Assembly: GCF_003610785.1 (NCBI RefSeq)
Contig: NZ_RAQQ01000011.1
Location: 1-64,000 of the forward strand
Origin: Micromonospora globbae
GTDB taxonomy: Bacteria; Actinomycetota; Actinomycetes; Mycobacteriales; Micromonosporaceae
DNA: 64,000 nt
Direction: 5' to 3'
Made by a program: the position numbers and the translations under genes. Shown here piece by piece: positions 1-9,086 of this stretch (positions are counted from its first letter, which is position 1; every line of letters starts with the position of its first letter). Under the pieces are notes generated by a model, which saw only the letters and a list, made by a program, of their open reading frames with translations, had not been told where the DNA came from and made no database searches.

Positions 1-199
1 CGTCCGCCCTGAACCCCACAGATGCTCCAACACCTGCCGATGCCCGAACGTCAACACACCCGGCCTCGCCACCAGCACCCCCAACCCAACCAAGATCAGT
101 TGCACTGAAGCCTAGAAACCACCCCGTCAGCCCGGACGACAACTCCATGATCACCCCCCGCGGGCCGCGGACGGCGGCGCCGGGAGGGGTGGGGGTGGG
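1..199. other. Left-edge stretch, no firm gene
   Basis: This stretch lies downstream of the RNase D gene. A minus-strand frame opens with GTG at 105 and runs off the left edge for 35 codons (VQLILVGLGVLVARPGVLTF at its start). It could be the beginning of a gene outside the window, but it has no clear ribosome binding site and no recognisable domain. I make no gene call. Confidence 0.3.
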
Positions 200-1522
200 T
201 CAGGTTGGGGGGTCGGTCAGGGCGGTGGTCAGGTCGGCCACGAGCAGGCCGATCTGCCACTCGCGCGCGCCGAAGCCGCGCAGGGTCTCGGCCACCGTGG
301 ACTCGGTGATCTCCTCGGGCGGCACCCAGGCCAGCCGGCGTACCGAGTCCGGCGCGATGAGGTTCTCCGCCGGCAACCGGTGCTCGCCGGAGATCCGCAG
401 CACCACCTCCCGGCACCGGGCCAGCCGCGCCGCGGCCACCGGGTCCCGCTCCGCCCACCGGTGCGGCGGCGGTGGACCCTCGACCGCCGGGGCGACCGGC
501 AGCGCGTCCTCCGGCAACTGCCGCGCGTCGTCGAGGGCGGCCAGCCAGGTCCGCGCCAGCCGGCGTACCGATCGGCCGCCGAAGCCCGGCAGGGTCAGCA
601 GGGTCTTCTCGTCCTTGGGGTCCAGCTCGGCGGCGGCGATGATCGCCGAGTCGGGCAGCACCCGGCCCGGCGCGGCGTCCCGGCGGGCCGCGATCTGGTC
701 CCGGGCGTACCACATCGAGCGGACCCGGGCCTGCGCCCGCGCCCCCCGCACCCGGTGGATCCCGGAGGTCCGCCGCCACGGTTCGGCCCGCACGCGCGGC
801 GGGCGGGCGCCGGTGCGGACCAGCGCGGCGAACTCCTCGGCCGCCCACTCCGACTTGCCCTGCCGGATCAGCTCCTCGTCGAGCGCGTCGCGCAGGTCGA
901 CCAGCAGCTCGACGTCGAGAGCGGCGTACGTGAGCCAGGACTCGGGCAGCGGGCGGCTCGACCAGTCGGCCGCCGAGTGGTGCTTCTCGAGGGCGTATCC
1001 CAGCAGCTGTTCGGTCAGCGCGGCCAGACCGACCCGCTCGAATCCGGCCAGCCGAGCGGCCAGTTCCGTGTCGAACAGGCGGCGCGGCCGCAGCCCCAGC
1101 TCGGCCAGACAGGGCAGGTCCTGGCTGGCCGCGTGGAGCACCCACTCGGCCTCACCGATCACCTCGTCGAGCGGGGTGAGGTCGGACAGGGGCAGCGGGT
1201 CGATCAGGACGGTGCCGGCGCCCTCGCGACGCAGTTGCACGAGGTACGCCCGCTGGCTGTAGCGGTAGCCGGAGGCGCGTTCGGCGTCGAGGGCGACCGG
1301 GCCGCTGCCCGCGGCGAAACGGGCCACGACCTCGGCGAGTTCCTCCGGGGTGGCCACCGGTTGCGGGGTGCCCTCACGAGGGGCGGTCAACAGCACGGGC
1401 CCGCCGGAGGTCGGGTCGGTCCCCGCGCCCGCCGGCTCCGGCTGAGCCGACGGCGGGTGGTGCGGTTCGTCTCCCGGACGGCGTTCGGCGGCCCGACGGC
1501 GCAGGGGTGGTTCGTCGGTCAC
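200..1522 (-). CDS. rnd: Ribonuclease D-like 3'-5' exonuclease with HRDC domain
   Basis: This 440-residue protein is a DEDDy-type 3'-5' exoribonuclease, expected to trim the 3' ends of structured RNAs in the cytoplasm. After about 60 residues of charged, Pro-rich N-terminus come exo motif I (ALDAERASG), motif II (HAASQDLPCL) and motif III (YAALDVELLVDL). These supply the four acidic residues and the tyrosine. An HRDC-type helical region follows at roughly 250-330 and a further helical tail ends the protein. The start is the GTG at 1522. The first residues are low-complexity, so a later start is possible. In actinobacteria this gene commonly sits near DUF3000 and hemE, as it does here. The family assignment is firm; the RNA substrate is inferred. 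Confidence 0.9.
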   Translation of the reverse strand: MTDEPPLRRRAAERRPGDEPHHPPSAQPEPAGAGTDPTSGGPVLLTAPREGTPQPVATPEELAEVVARFAAGSGPVALDAERASGYRYSQRAYLVQLRREGAGTVLIDPLPLSDLTPLDEVIGEAEWVLHAASQDLPCLAELGLRPRRLFDTELAARLAGFERVGLAALTEQLLGYALEKHHSAADWSSRPLPESWLTYAALDVELLVDLRDALDEELIRQGKSEWAAEEFAALVRTGARPPRVRAEPWRRTSGIHRVRGARAQARVRSMWYARDQIAARRDAAPGRVLPDSAIIAAAELDPKDEKTLLTLPGFGGRSVRRLARTWLAALDDARQLPEDALPVAPAVEGPPPPHRWAERDPVAAARLARCREVVLRISGEHRLPAENLIAPDSVRRLAWVPPEEITESTVAETLRGFGAREWQIGLLVADLTTALTDPPT

Positions 1523-1728
1523 CTGACAACCCTAGTTCGCCCGGCGAACCTGCGGGTGCAGCCGGTCGGCCCGTGTGTCGGTCGGATACCCGCCCACCGC
1601 CGTCGGAGGTGGGACATCGGGGGAGACAAACCCCGTTCACGCCGCTACGGTCCATCGGGCCGCCGCGTGGGTCGAGGGGACCACGAGCGAGGCGGCGGCG
1701 CGGCGTCGACGGGGGAGGAAAGTCGATC

Positions 1729-3279
1729 ATGACGGCGGGCTACGGTTCGGCTGGCTACGGTCCGGGGGGCGAGAACCGGGGGGACGGGAATCCTCCGGAC
1801 GCGCCCACGGCACCCACGACGGACCGGCCCGGGCCGCTGCCGCCTCGGTTCGAACCGTCGCCCGGGACGGCGACGCCCTGGCCGACCGCGCCCGCGCCGG
1901 GTCAGCCCGCCCCGGGTCTGTCCGGCATGCCGCCACAGAACCCGCCCGGTGCGTCCATGTCGGCGCACGCCGGCACGTCCGTGCCGCACCAGTCCCCGCC
2001 CGGCGCGTCCGTGCCGCACCAGTCCTCGCCCGGCGCGTCCGTGCCGCACCAGTCCGCGCCCGGCGCGTCCGTGCCGGCCTGGCCCGGTGCGCCCGGCGTC
2101 GCCCAGTCCGCCGCCGGCCGGGTGCCGGCTCCGGCCGGCTGGTCGCCGCCGGCGCAGGGAGCGACTCCGAACGCGGGCCGGCCCGACGACCCCCGTGGCG
2201 CCGGGTCGCCGCCGAACGCCGGACCGTGGGCGCCACCGGTCCCCGCGGAACCCGCGCCGCCGGCCGGGGCCGCCGGCTCGGCACCGGCCGGACCGGCCAT
2301 GCAGCCGTCGTCCGGGCCCCTGCCCGCCGGCCCGTCTCCGCTGCCCTCCGGCCCGTCTCCGCTGCCCTCCGGGCACTCCGGGCCGCTGCCGGTGTCCCAG
2401 GGCACCGCGCCGGCCGGGCCGCTGCCGCCCGCCGGTCCGGTGTGGCCGGCCGTGGGTGGCGCGTACCCCCTCGCGCCGAGCACGCCGGGCACGAAGGCCC
2501 GCGGCAGGCGGTGGCTCACCGTGGTCGCCGTGGTGGTTGCCCTGCTCCTGGCCGGGCTGACCGGCGTGCAGGCGTACCAGATCGACCGGCTCGGCGACCG
2601 GCTGGCCGCCACCGACCGGAAGCTCGCCGAGGCGCAGAGCGGCGACGGCGCCCGGCTCGACGGGCTGGAGCAGCGCGCGGGGGCGCTGGAGAAGCAGGCC
2701 GGCGCGACGTTCAACCCGGAGGCGGTGGCCAGCGCCGTGCTGCCCAGCGTGTTCCGGGTCCGCGCCGGGCAGTTCACCGGCACCGCGTTCGCGGTCGGCA
2801 AGCCGGCCGCCGGGGGCGGGACGAACCTGTTCACCAACTACCACGTGGTGGAGGCGGTCTACGAGAGCGGCGGCCGCCAGGTGTTCCTGGAGCGCACCGA
2901 CCAGCGCTTCCCCGCCACCATCGTCAAGGTCGACAAGACCAACGACATCGCCCACCTGCGCACCAGCGCCCGGTTCACCGGACTGGCCGCCGCGCCCGAG
3001 GCCGTGAAGTCCGGCCAGCAGATCGTGGTGGTCGGCGCACCGCTCGGCCTGGAGGACACCGTGACCACCGGGGTGGTGAGCGCGCTCCGCGACGCGCAGG
3101 ACGACTCCGGGCCGGTGCTCCAGTTCGACGCGCCGATCAACCCCGGGAACTCGGGCGGACCGGTGGTCAACGGGAACAAGCAGGTCGTCGGGATCGCCAC
3201 CGCCAAGGCGCGCGACGCCGAGGGGATCGGCCTCGCCGTACCGATCAAGGTCGCCTGCGACGGCTTCAAGATCTGCTGA
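1729..3279 (+). CDS. Pro-rich membrane-anchored trypsin-like (HtrA/S1C) serine protease
   Basis: This 516-residue protein starts at the ATG at 1729, behind a GGAGG box; the frame is open further upstream but without a better start. Residues 1-255 are a Pro/Gly/Ala-rich presumably cytoplasmic region. It contains three near-identical 10-residue repeats (VPHQSxPGAS), encoded by 30-bp units at 1981-2070. One membrane segment follows at about 262-283 (VVAVVVALLLAGLTGVQAY), then a short coiled coil (about 285-325) and an extracellular chymotrypsin-fold protease. The triad is visible: H372 in TNYHVVEA, D406 in TNDIAHL and S475 in NPGNSGGPV. No PDZ domain follows, so the enzyme ends just after the protease fold. 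It is probably an envelope quality-control or signalling protease; the substrate is unknown. The next gene has the same Pro-rich/TM/coiled-coil layout. Confidence 0.85.
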   Translation: MTAGYGSAGYGPGGENRGDGNPPDAPTAPTTDRPGPLPPRFEPSPGTATPWPTAPAPGQPAPGLSGMPPQNPPGASMSAHAGTSVPHQSPPGASVPHQSSPGASVPHQSAPGASVPAWPGAPGVAQSAAGRVPAPAGWSPPAQGATPNAGRPDDPRGAGSPPNAGPWAPPVPAEPAPPAGAAGSAPAGPAMQPSSGPLPAGPSPLPSGPSPLPSGHSGPLPVSQGTAPAGPLPPAGPVWPAVGGAYPLAPSTPGTKARGRRWLTVVAVVVALLLAGLTGVQAYQIDRLGDRLAATDRKLAEAQSGDGARLDGLEQRAGALEKQAGATFNPEAVASAVLPSVFRVRAGQFTGTAFAVGKPAAGGGTNLFTNYHVVEAVYESGGRQVFLERTDQRFPATIVKVDKTNDIAHLRTSARFTGLAAAPEAVKSGQQIVVVGAPLGLEDTVTTGVVSALRDAQDDSGPVLQFDAPINPGNSGGPVVNGNKQVVGIATAKARDAEGIGLAVPIKVACDGFKIC

Positions 3280-3441
3280 TCGTCCTTCCGGCGAGCCGCC
3301 GGGCGGCGCGGGCCGCCACCCGGCTGCTCGCCGCGCCGCCGTCCGCCGCTCACCCCCACGGGCATCCGGCCGGGTCGTGTCGACCGGCCGTCGTACCACC
3401 CACGGTCCGTCCGCGCGGACCGCTCACCTGGAGGAAGAGAG

Positions 3442-4482
3442 ATGACCCAGTCACCGACCGGGCCGCAGGGATATCCGCCGCCCCACCCGGCGCAGCCACC
3501 GGCCGCGCCCGGCCAGCCGCCGTCGCCCGAGCAGTCGTGGCAGCGGCCGACCGCGACGTACGGCACGCCCCGACCTGCCCCGCCCGAGGCACCGACGCAG
3601 CCCCTGGCGTCCGCGCAGCCCGGCGCGCCGGTGCCTCCCACCGGGCCGGCCCAGCCGTACGCCGCGCCGCCGACCCAGCCGACCCAGCCGACCCCGCCGA
3701 CCCCGCCGACCCCGCCGTACGCCGCCCAGCCGGCCCCGCCGTCCTCGGTGCCGCCCGCCCAGCCGGCTCCGCCGCACTCCGCGCCCCCGGCCCCGCCGTT
3801 CCCCGCGCCGTCGGCCCAGCCCACCCAGCCGTTCTCCGCGCCCCCGACCCCGCCGTTCTCCGCCCCGCCGGCCGCGGCCGGATACGCGTCGCCGGCCGGG
3901 CACGTGTCGCCGGCCAGCGTCCCGCCGTACGTCGGGCCGGTCTCCGGACCGCCGGTGCCCGGCGTCGACCAGCCGATGTCCGTGCCGCCGGCCGGCGCGT
4001 ACCCCGGCGCCCCGATGTCGGCGCCACCCGGCGCCGTCCCGCCGTACGGTCCGGCCGGCGCGACCGGCGGACGGGGTCGTACGGTGCTGATCCTCGCCGT
4101 GGTGGCGGGGCTGTTCTTCGTGCTCGGCGGTGTGATGACCGGCCTCTACCTGACCAAGAGCAGCGAACTGGACCGCACCGAGCGGCGGCTCACCGCGCAG
4201 GTCAGCGAGCGCGACGGCACGATCGCCGCCAACGCCAAGGAGATCGACAAGCTCAAGACCGACCTGCAGACGGTGCGGGACCGGCTGGCCGACACCGAGC
4301 AGGACCTCACCGGCACCCGCAACGACCGTGACGAGCAGGCCCGGCAGAAGAAGGTCATCGCCAACTGCCTCGACAAGCTCACCACCGCGCTGGGCGCGGC
4401 GGCGGCCGGTGACAAGGGCGCGTACGACAAGGCCATGCAGGGCCTGGACAAGGTCTGCGACGAGGCCGAGAACTACCTCTGA
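3442..4482 (+). CDS. Pro-rich single-pass membrane protein with extracytoplasmic coiled coil
   Basis: This 346-residue protein is not a recognised family. It starts at the ATG at 3442 with a strong GGAGGAAGAG site. Residues 1-210 are extremely Pro/Ala/Gln-rich (runs such as PTQPTQPTPPTPPTPP). A transmembrane helix follows at about 214-236 (VLILAVVAGLFFVLGGV). The rest is a heptad-like coiled coil (about 240-300) and a short C-terminal helical part with two cysteines (IANC and KVC) that could form a disulfide. The arrangement copies the preceding protease gene minus the catalytic domain. The pair may be co-expressed and may act together at the cell surface. That link is inference from layout only. 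Confidence 0.75.
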   Translation: MTQSPTGPQGYPPPHPAQPPAAPGQPPSPEQSWQRPTATYGTPRPAPPEAPTQPLASAQPGAPVPPTGPAQPYAAPPTQPTQPTPPTPPTPPYAAQPAPPSSVPPAQPAPPHSAPPAPPFPAPSAQPTQPFSAPPTPPFSAPPAAAGYASPAGHVSPASVPPYVGPVSGPPVPGVDQPMSVPPAGAYPGAPMSAPPGAVPPYGPAGATGGRGRTVLILAVVAGLFFVLGGVMTGLYLTKSSELDRTERRLTAQVSERDGTIAANAKEIDKLKTDLQTVRDRLADTEQDLTGTRNDRDEQARQKKVIANCLDKLTTALGAAAAGDKGAYDKAMQGLDKVCDEAENYL

Positions 4483-4499
4483 CGCCCACCCGTACCGGG

Positions 4500-5072
4500 T
4501 CAGGCCGCGCCGGCGGGGCGACGCTCCGGCAGCGCGGTCACCCCGGGCGGCGGCAGCCCGGCCGTCGAGGCCAGCAGCGCGCACCACGCCAGCAGGTGCG
4601 GGGCCAGGTCGTCGTCGACCGGCGTCCAGGAGGCGCGGATCTCGATGTCACCGGCGGCGGGCGGGCCGGCCAGGTCACCGAACCGGGTCGACATGGTCTG
4701 CGTCACCGTCCCGCCGATGGCCCGGTGGCCGGCCTCCTGCGCGTCGAGCGCGTCGGTGAGCCAGGTCCAGCCGACGCCGGGGAGCAGCGGGTCGGCGGCC
4801 AGGTCGGCCTCCAGTTCGGCGGTCACGTACGTGACCAGCCGCAGCGTGCCCTGCCACGCCTCGTGTCCGGCCGGGTCGTGCAGCAGGATCAGCCGCCCGG
4901 TCGCCACCTCGTCCCCGTCGCGCAGCACGCTCGCGGCGAGCGCGAAGGCGTACGGGGCGAGCCGCTGCGGCGCGCCGACCTCCTCGAGGACGATCTCCGA
5001 CCGGGGCGCCGCGGACCGTAACCCGGCGACCGCGCGGGCGAAGGTCTCTGGGAGCGCGATCGGAGGGGCCAT
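4500..5072 (-). CDS. DUF3000 family protein
   Basis: This 190-residue protein matches the actinobacterial DUF3000 family as I remember it: an alpha/beta protein without membrane segments or signal peptide, and with conserved stretches such as LEEVGAPQRLAPYAFAL and GWTWLTDAL. No catalytic motif is obvious and the function is unknown. It is convergent with the coiled-coil gene (17 bp apart) and divergent from hemE, about 130 bp away. The RNase D - DUF3000 - hemE neighbourhood is, to my knowledge, widely conserved in actinobacteria. A connection with heme synthesis or RNA processing is therefore possible but unproven. Confidence 0.8.
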   Translation of the reverse strand: MAPPIALPETFARAVAGLRSAAPRSEIVLEEVGAPQRLAPYAFALAASVLRDGDEVATGRLILLHDPAGHEAWQGTLRLVTYVTAELEADLAADPLLPGVGWTWLTDALDAQEAGHRAIGGTVTQTMSTRFGDLAGPPAAGDIEIRASWTPVDDDLAPHLLAWCALLASTAGLPPPGVTALPERRPAGAA

Positions 5073-5200
5073 GCCGGCAGCCTATGCCGCCGCCCCACGG
5101 ACGGGCGCGACGGCGCGCCGACGCGGCCGCCGGCCCGGTCCTATGAGACAGGCCCCACTCGGGGGCCCTTCCGTCCGGCGCGGGCGGGACGGGTGGCACG

Positions 5201-6298
5201 ATGGCCGCGATGAGCACGGACAGCACGGGCACCGCCGCCCGAGACGGACAGCCCACGACCGGACCGGAGGACTCGGCCTTCGTCCGGGCCTGCCGCCGCC
5301 AGGCCGGCCCGCACACCCCGGTCTGGTTCATGCGCCAGGCCGGCCGCTCCCTCCCCGAGTACCGCGAGATCCGCGCGAACGTGGGGATGCTGGAGTCCTG
5401 CCGCCGCCCCGAACTGGTCACCGAGATCACGCTCCAGCCCGTACGCCGGCACGGCGTGGACGCCGCGATCCTGTTCAGCGACATCGTGGTGCCCGTCGCC
5501 GCGGCCGGAATCGAGCTGGACATCGTGCCCGGCACCGGACCGGTGGTGGCGCAGCCCATCCGCGACGCCGACGACGTCGAGCGGATCCGCCCGATCGGCC
5601 GCGACGACGTCCCGTACGTGGACGAGGCCGTCACGACCCTCGTCGCCGAGTTGGGCGACACGCCCCTGATCGGCTTCGCCGGCGCGCCGTTCACCCTGGC
5701 CAGCTACCTGGTCGAGGGCGGCCCGTCGCGGACGCACGCCAGGACCAAGGCGCTCATGCACGGCGATCCGCCGCTGTGGCACGCGCTCTGCGCCCGGCTG
5801 GCCGAGGTGACGCTGGCGTTCCTGCGCGTCCAGGTGGCCGCCGGGGTGTCGGCGGTGCAGCTCTTCGACTCGTGGGCCGGGGCGCTGTCGGAGGCGGACT
5901 ACCGCCGCTACGTGCTGCCGCACTCGACGACCGTGCTGTCGGGGCTCGCCGACGCCGGGGTGCCCCGGATCCACTTCGGGGTGGGCACCGCCGAGCTGCT
6001 CGGCGCGATGGGCGAGGCGGGGGCGGACGTGGTGGGCGTCGACTGGCGGACCCCGCTGGACGTGGCCACCCGCCGGATCGGTCCCGACCGGGCCGTGCAG
6101 GGCAACCTCGACCCGGCCGTGCTGCTCGCGCCGTGGCCGGTGGTCGAGGCCGAGGTGCGCCGGGTGCTGGAGGAGGGCCGGGCCGCGCCGGGCCACGTGT
6201 TCAACCTCGGTCACGGTGTGCTACCGGAGACCGACCCCGACATCCTGACCCGGGTGGTCGCGCTCGTGCACGAACTCACCGCGACCGGGCGGAGCTGA
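5201..6298 (+). CDS. hemE: Uroporphyrinogen III decarboxylase
   Basis: This 365-residue cytosolic enzyme removes four acetate carboxyls from uroporphyrinogen III to give coproporphyrinogen III. Family signatures are clear: [16 protein letters not shown] near the N-terminus, the [12 protein letters not shown] strand, [37 protein letters not shown] and the C-terminal [13 protein letters not shown]. The length is typical. The start at 5201 is the first ATG. A second ATG three codons later (5210) fits almost as well, because neither has a strong ribosome binding site. The stop is 5 bp before the next gene, so hemE leads a hemE-hemY-hemQ operon. Confidence 0.96.
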   Translation: MAAMSTDSTGTAARDGQPTTGPEDSAFVRACRRQAGPHTPVWFMRQAGRSLPEYREIRANVGMLESCRRPELVTEITLQPVRRHGVDAAILFSDIVVPVAAAGIELDIVPGTGPVVAQPIRDADDVERIRPIGRDDVPYVDEAVTTLVAELGDTPLIGFAGAPFTLASYLVEGGPSRTHARTKALMHGDPPLWHALCARLAEVTLAFLRVQVAAGVSAVQLFDSWAGALSEADYRRYVLPHSTTVLSGLADAGVPRIHFGVGTAELLGAMGEAGADVVGVDWRTPLDVATRRIGPDRAVQGNLDPAVLLAPWPVVEAEVRRVLEEGRAAPGHVFNLGHGVLPETDPDILTRVVALVHELTATGRS

Positions 6299-6303
6299 GC
6301 GGC

Positions 6304-7713
6304 GTGCGGCGGCCCGCGCGGGTGGCGGTGGTCGGCGGCGGCGTCGCCGGGCTGGCCGCCGCGGTCCGGTTGCGCGACCGCGCCCCGGAGGGCACCGAGA
6401 TCACGGTGTACGAGCGGTCCGGCGCGCTCGGCGGCAAGCTGCGCACCGGTGAGCTCGCCGGGCAGCCGGTGGAGTTCGGCGCCGAGTCGTTCCTGATGCG
6501 CGACCCGGCCGGCGGGGAGTCCGTGGCCGTGGCGCTGGTGCGCCGGCTCGGGCTGGCCGACCGCATCGTGCACCCGACCGTCGGGCGGGCCGCGCTGGCC
6601 GTCGACGGGGAGCTGCGCCCGGTGCCCGCCGGCACGCTGGTGGGCGTACCCGGGGACCTGGCCGCGGTGTCGACGGTGGCGCGACCGGACGCGGCGGCCG
6701 ACCGCGACGAGGGCCGCCCGCTGCTCGGCCCGGACGAGGACGTGAGCGTCGGCGCGCTGGTCCGCGCCCGGCTCGGTGGCGAGGTGGTCGACCGGCTGGT
6801 CGACCCGATGCTCGGCGGGGTGTACGCGGGCCGCGCGGACGACCTGTCGCTGACCGCCACGATGCCCGCGCTGGCCCGTGCCGCCCGGGTGGAGCACACC
6901 CTGGTCGGCGCGGTCCGTGCCGCACAGGCCGCGGCGCCCCGTGCCCCGGGCGCGCCCGTCTTCGGCACCCTGGTCGGCGGGCTCGGCACGCTGGTCGAGG
7001 CGGCGGCCCGGGTGAGCGGCGCGACGATCCGCCGGGACGCGACGGTACGTGAGCTGCACCCCACCCCGGCCGGGTGGCGGCTGACCATCGGCCCGACCCG
7101 CGACCCGGAGCACGTCGAGGTCGACGCCGTGGTGCTCGCCGTGCCGGCGCGGGCGGCCGCCCGGCTGCTCGCCGGGCCGGCGCCGGAGCTGGCCGGGACC
7201 GTCGGCCGGCTGGACTACGCGAGCGTCGCGCTCGTCACCCTCGCGCTGCCGGAGCCGCGCCTGCCGGAACTCTCCGGGTTTCTGGTGCCCGGCACCGAAG
7301 GGCTCCTCGTCAAGGCGTCCACGTTCTTCACCACGAAGTGGGGGCACCTGCGCCGCCCGGACGGCCTCGCCCTGGTGCGCGCCTCGGTCGGCCGGTACGG
7401 CGAGGAGGAGCAGCTCCAGCGCCCGGACGAGGACCTGGCGGCGACCGTGCACCGCGAGCTGTCCGCGGTCGTCGGCTCGCCGCTGCCCGCCCCGGTCGCC
7501 GGGCACGTGCAGCGGTGGGGCGGGGCGCTGCCGCAGTACGCGCCCGGGCACGTCGACCGGGTGGCCTCGGTACGCGCCGCGCTGCGGGCGAGCCACCCCA
7601 CCCTGGCGCTGGCCGGGGCCGGCTACGACGGGGTGGGCATCCCCGTCTGCGTCCGCTCGGGTGAGACGGCGGCCGACGAGATCATCACTGCACTGGGAGG
7701 ATCGGGGACATGA
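6304..7713 (+). CDS. hemY: Coproporphyrinogen III / protoporphyrinogen oxidase (FAD)
   Basis: This 469-residue flavoprotein oxidises coproporphyrinogen III to coproporphyrin III in the actinobacterial coproporphyrin-dependent heme route (the gene is also named cgoX). Residues 5-40 hold the FAD-binding Rossmann motif [24 protein letters not shown] and the C-terminal FAD-contact stretch [16 protein letters not shown] are typical of the HemY family. I chose the GTG at 6304 because it begins the Rossmann strand five bases after the hemE stop. The frame is open far upstream through hemE, but that part is not protein-like. The stop overlaps the hemQ start as ATGA. The presence of hemQ next door argues for the coproporphyrin rather than the protoporphyrin branch. 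Confidence 0.93.
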   Translation: MRRPARVAVVGGGVAGLAAAVRLRDRAPEGTEITVYERSGALGGKLRTGELAGQPVEFGAESFLMRDPAGGESVAVALVRRLGLADRIVHPTVGRAALAVDGELRPVPAGTLVGVPGDLAAVSTVARPDAAADRDEGRPLLGPDEDVSVGALVRARLGGEVVDRLVDPMLGGVYAGRADDLSLTATMPALARAARVEHTLVGAVRAAQAAAPRAPGAPVFGTLVGGLGTLVEAAARVSGATIRRDATVRELHPTPAGWRLTIGPTRDPEHVEVDAVVLAVPARAAARLLAGPAPELAGTVGRLDYASVALVTLALPEPRLPELSGFLVPGTEGLLVKASTFFTTKWGHLRRPDGLALVRASVGRYGEEEQLQRPDEDLAATVHRELSAVVGSPLPAPVAGHVQRWGGALPQYAPGHVDRVASVRAALRASHPTLALAGAGYDGVGIPVCVRSGETAADEIITALGGSGT

Positions 7714-8411
7714 CCGAGCAGACGAACGCGGCCCGGCTGCGGGAGCTGAACGCCACCATCCGCTACACCATGTGGTCGGTGTTCCGGGCCAGCAGCCCGC
7801 TGCCGTCGCTGCGGGACAACGTCACCGCCGAGGTCGAGGCGCTCTTCGAGGAGCTGGCCGGCAAGGACGTGACGATCCGCGGCACGTACGACGTGGCCGG
7901 CCTGCGCGCCGACGCCGACCTGATGATCTGGTGGCACGCGCCCTCCAGCGACGCGCTGCAGGACGCGTACCTGCGGTTCCGGCGCACCACGCTGGGCCGG
8001 GCCATGACCCCGGTCTGGTCGCAGATGGCCCTGCACCGGCCGGCCGAGTTCAACAAGAGCCACATCCCGGCGTTCCTGGCCGGCGAGGAGCCCCGCGCCT
8101 ACCTCTGCGTCTACCCGTTCGTGCGCTCCTACGAGTGGTACCTGCTGCCCGACGAGGAGCGGCGGGAGATGCTCGCCGAGCACGGCCGGATGGCCCGGGG
8201 CTACCCGGACGTGCGGGCGAACACGGTGGCCTCGTTCGCGCTCGGCGACTACGAGTGGATGCTCGCCTTCGAGGCCGACGAGCTGCACCGCATCGTCGAC
8301 CTGATGCGCGATCTGCGGGCCGCGACCGCCCGCCGGCACGTCCGCGAGGAGATCCCCTTCTTCACGGGCCGTCGCCGGTCGGTCGCCGAGATCGTCAACT
8401 GCCTGGTCTGA
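7710..8411 (+). CDS. hemQ: Coproheme decarboxylase (chlorite dismutase-like HemQ)
   Basis: This 233-residue protein belongs to the chlorite dismutase-like family and performs the last step of the coproporphyrin route: peroxide-driven decarboxylation of coproheme to heme b. It also carries the name chdC. Residues H118, Y135 and H158 fall exactly at the positions I recall for distal His, catalytic Tyr and proximal His in Corynebacterium diphtheriae ChdC (motifs [14 protein letters not shown] and MLAEHGRM). It is translationally coupled to hemY (ATGA) and has a GGGAGG site. Its last 17 bases overlap the 3' end of the convergent GNAT gene. The assignment is firm. Confidence 0.96.
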   Translation: MTEQTNAARLRELNATIRYTMWSVFRASSPLPSLRDNVTAEVEALFEELAGKDVTIRGTYDVAGLRADADLMIWWHAPSSDALQDAYLRFRRTTLGRAMTPVWSQMALHRPAEFNKSHIPAFLAGEEPRAYLCVYPFVRSYEWYLLPDEERREMLAEHGRMARGYPDVRANTVASFALGDYEWMLAFEADELHRIVDLMRDLRAATARRHVREEIPFFTGRRRSVAEIVNCLV

Positions 8412-8919
8412 ACCGGGAGGGTCGGCGCCCGGTCAGCTCCCGGACCATCACCTGTTCCCGCTGGACGCCGTCGGGCATGAGGTCGCCGAGCTCCCCGGTC
8501 GCCACGAACCCGTGGCGCCGGTAGAGGCGCAGGGCCGCCTCGTTGCGCTCCGCCACGGCCAGCCGCAGCCGGCCGGCGCCGGCCTGCCGGGCCCACCGGA
8601 CGACGGCGCCCACCAGCGCGTCCCCGACGCCCTGGCCCCGCGCGTCGGGGTGGACCCACATGGAGATCAGCTCAGCGGTTCCCTCGACGGGGGTGGGGAC
8701 GCCGCTCACCATGCCCAGCGGCCGCCCGTCCCGCTCGGCGACGAGGTTGTGCGAGCCGGGGATCGCCAGGCGGGCGCGCCAGCGTTCCTCGCGGTCGCCG
8801 TGGCCCTGCCAGTCAGCCAGGCGGGCGCCGAACGCGTAGGGCGCCTCGGCCAGTGCGAGCAGGCGTGCCTCGCGCCAGCGCTTCCAGTCGTCCGGCGTGA
8901 GCAGCTTGATTTCGATCAC
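8395..8919 (-). CDS. GNAT family N-acetyltransferase
   Basis: This 174-residue protein has the GNAT fold. The acetyl-CoA pyrophosphate loop reads [14 protein letters not shown] (motif A, about residues 90-105). The beta-4 strand precedes it (AELISMWV), and the C-terminal [18 protein letters not shown] signature is present. It resembles the group of actinobacterial GNATs that open with a [12 protein letters not shown] segment. The GTG start at 8919 has AGGA eight bases upstream. The substrate cannot be read from sequence. It overlaps hemQ tail-to-tail, so antisense transcription through hemQ is possible. Confidence 0.88.
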   Translation of the reverse strand: MIEIKLLTPDDWKRWREARLLALAEAPYAFGARLADWQGHGDREERWRARLAIPGSHNLVAERDGRPLGMVSGVPTPVEGTAELISMWVHPDARGQGVGDALVGAVVRWARQAGAGRLRLAVAERNEAALRLYRRHGFVATGELGDLMPDGVQREQVMVRELTGRRPSRFRPGS

Positions 8920-9086
8920 GAGTGCATCCTGGCGTCGCCGGTCCGCCACGGCCAGCGGATTCCCGGGGACGGGCCGGCCGGGGCGCGCGCCACCGGAGGG
9001 CGCGGGCCGGGAGGAGCGGGCCGCAGGCCGGCCGGGGCCGCGCCCGGAGGCAGTGGGGCGCGACCCCGGCCGGGGATCCGGGGAAC

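Noticed and set aside
1..105. Possible transposase or membrane protein start on the minus strand at the left edge
   Set aside because: Only 35 codons are visible, with no motif and no ribosome binding site, so nothing can be supported.
4645..6303. Upstream extension of the hemY frame giving a 1022-residue protein
   Set aside because: The extension runs through hemE and the DUF3000 gene in a wrong frame and is Arg/Pro-rich. The hemY protein begins at its FAD motif.
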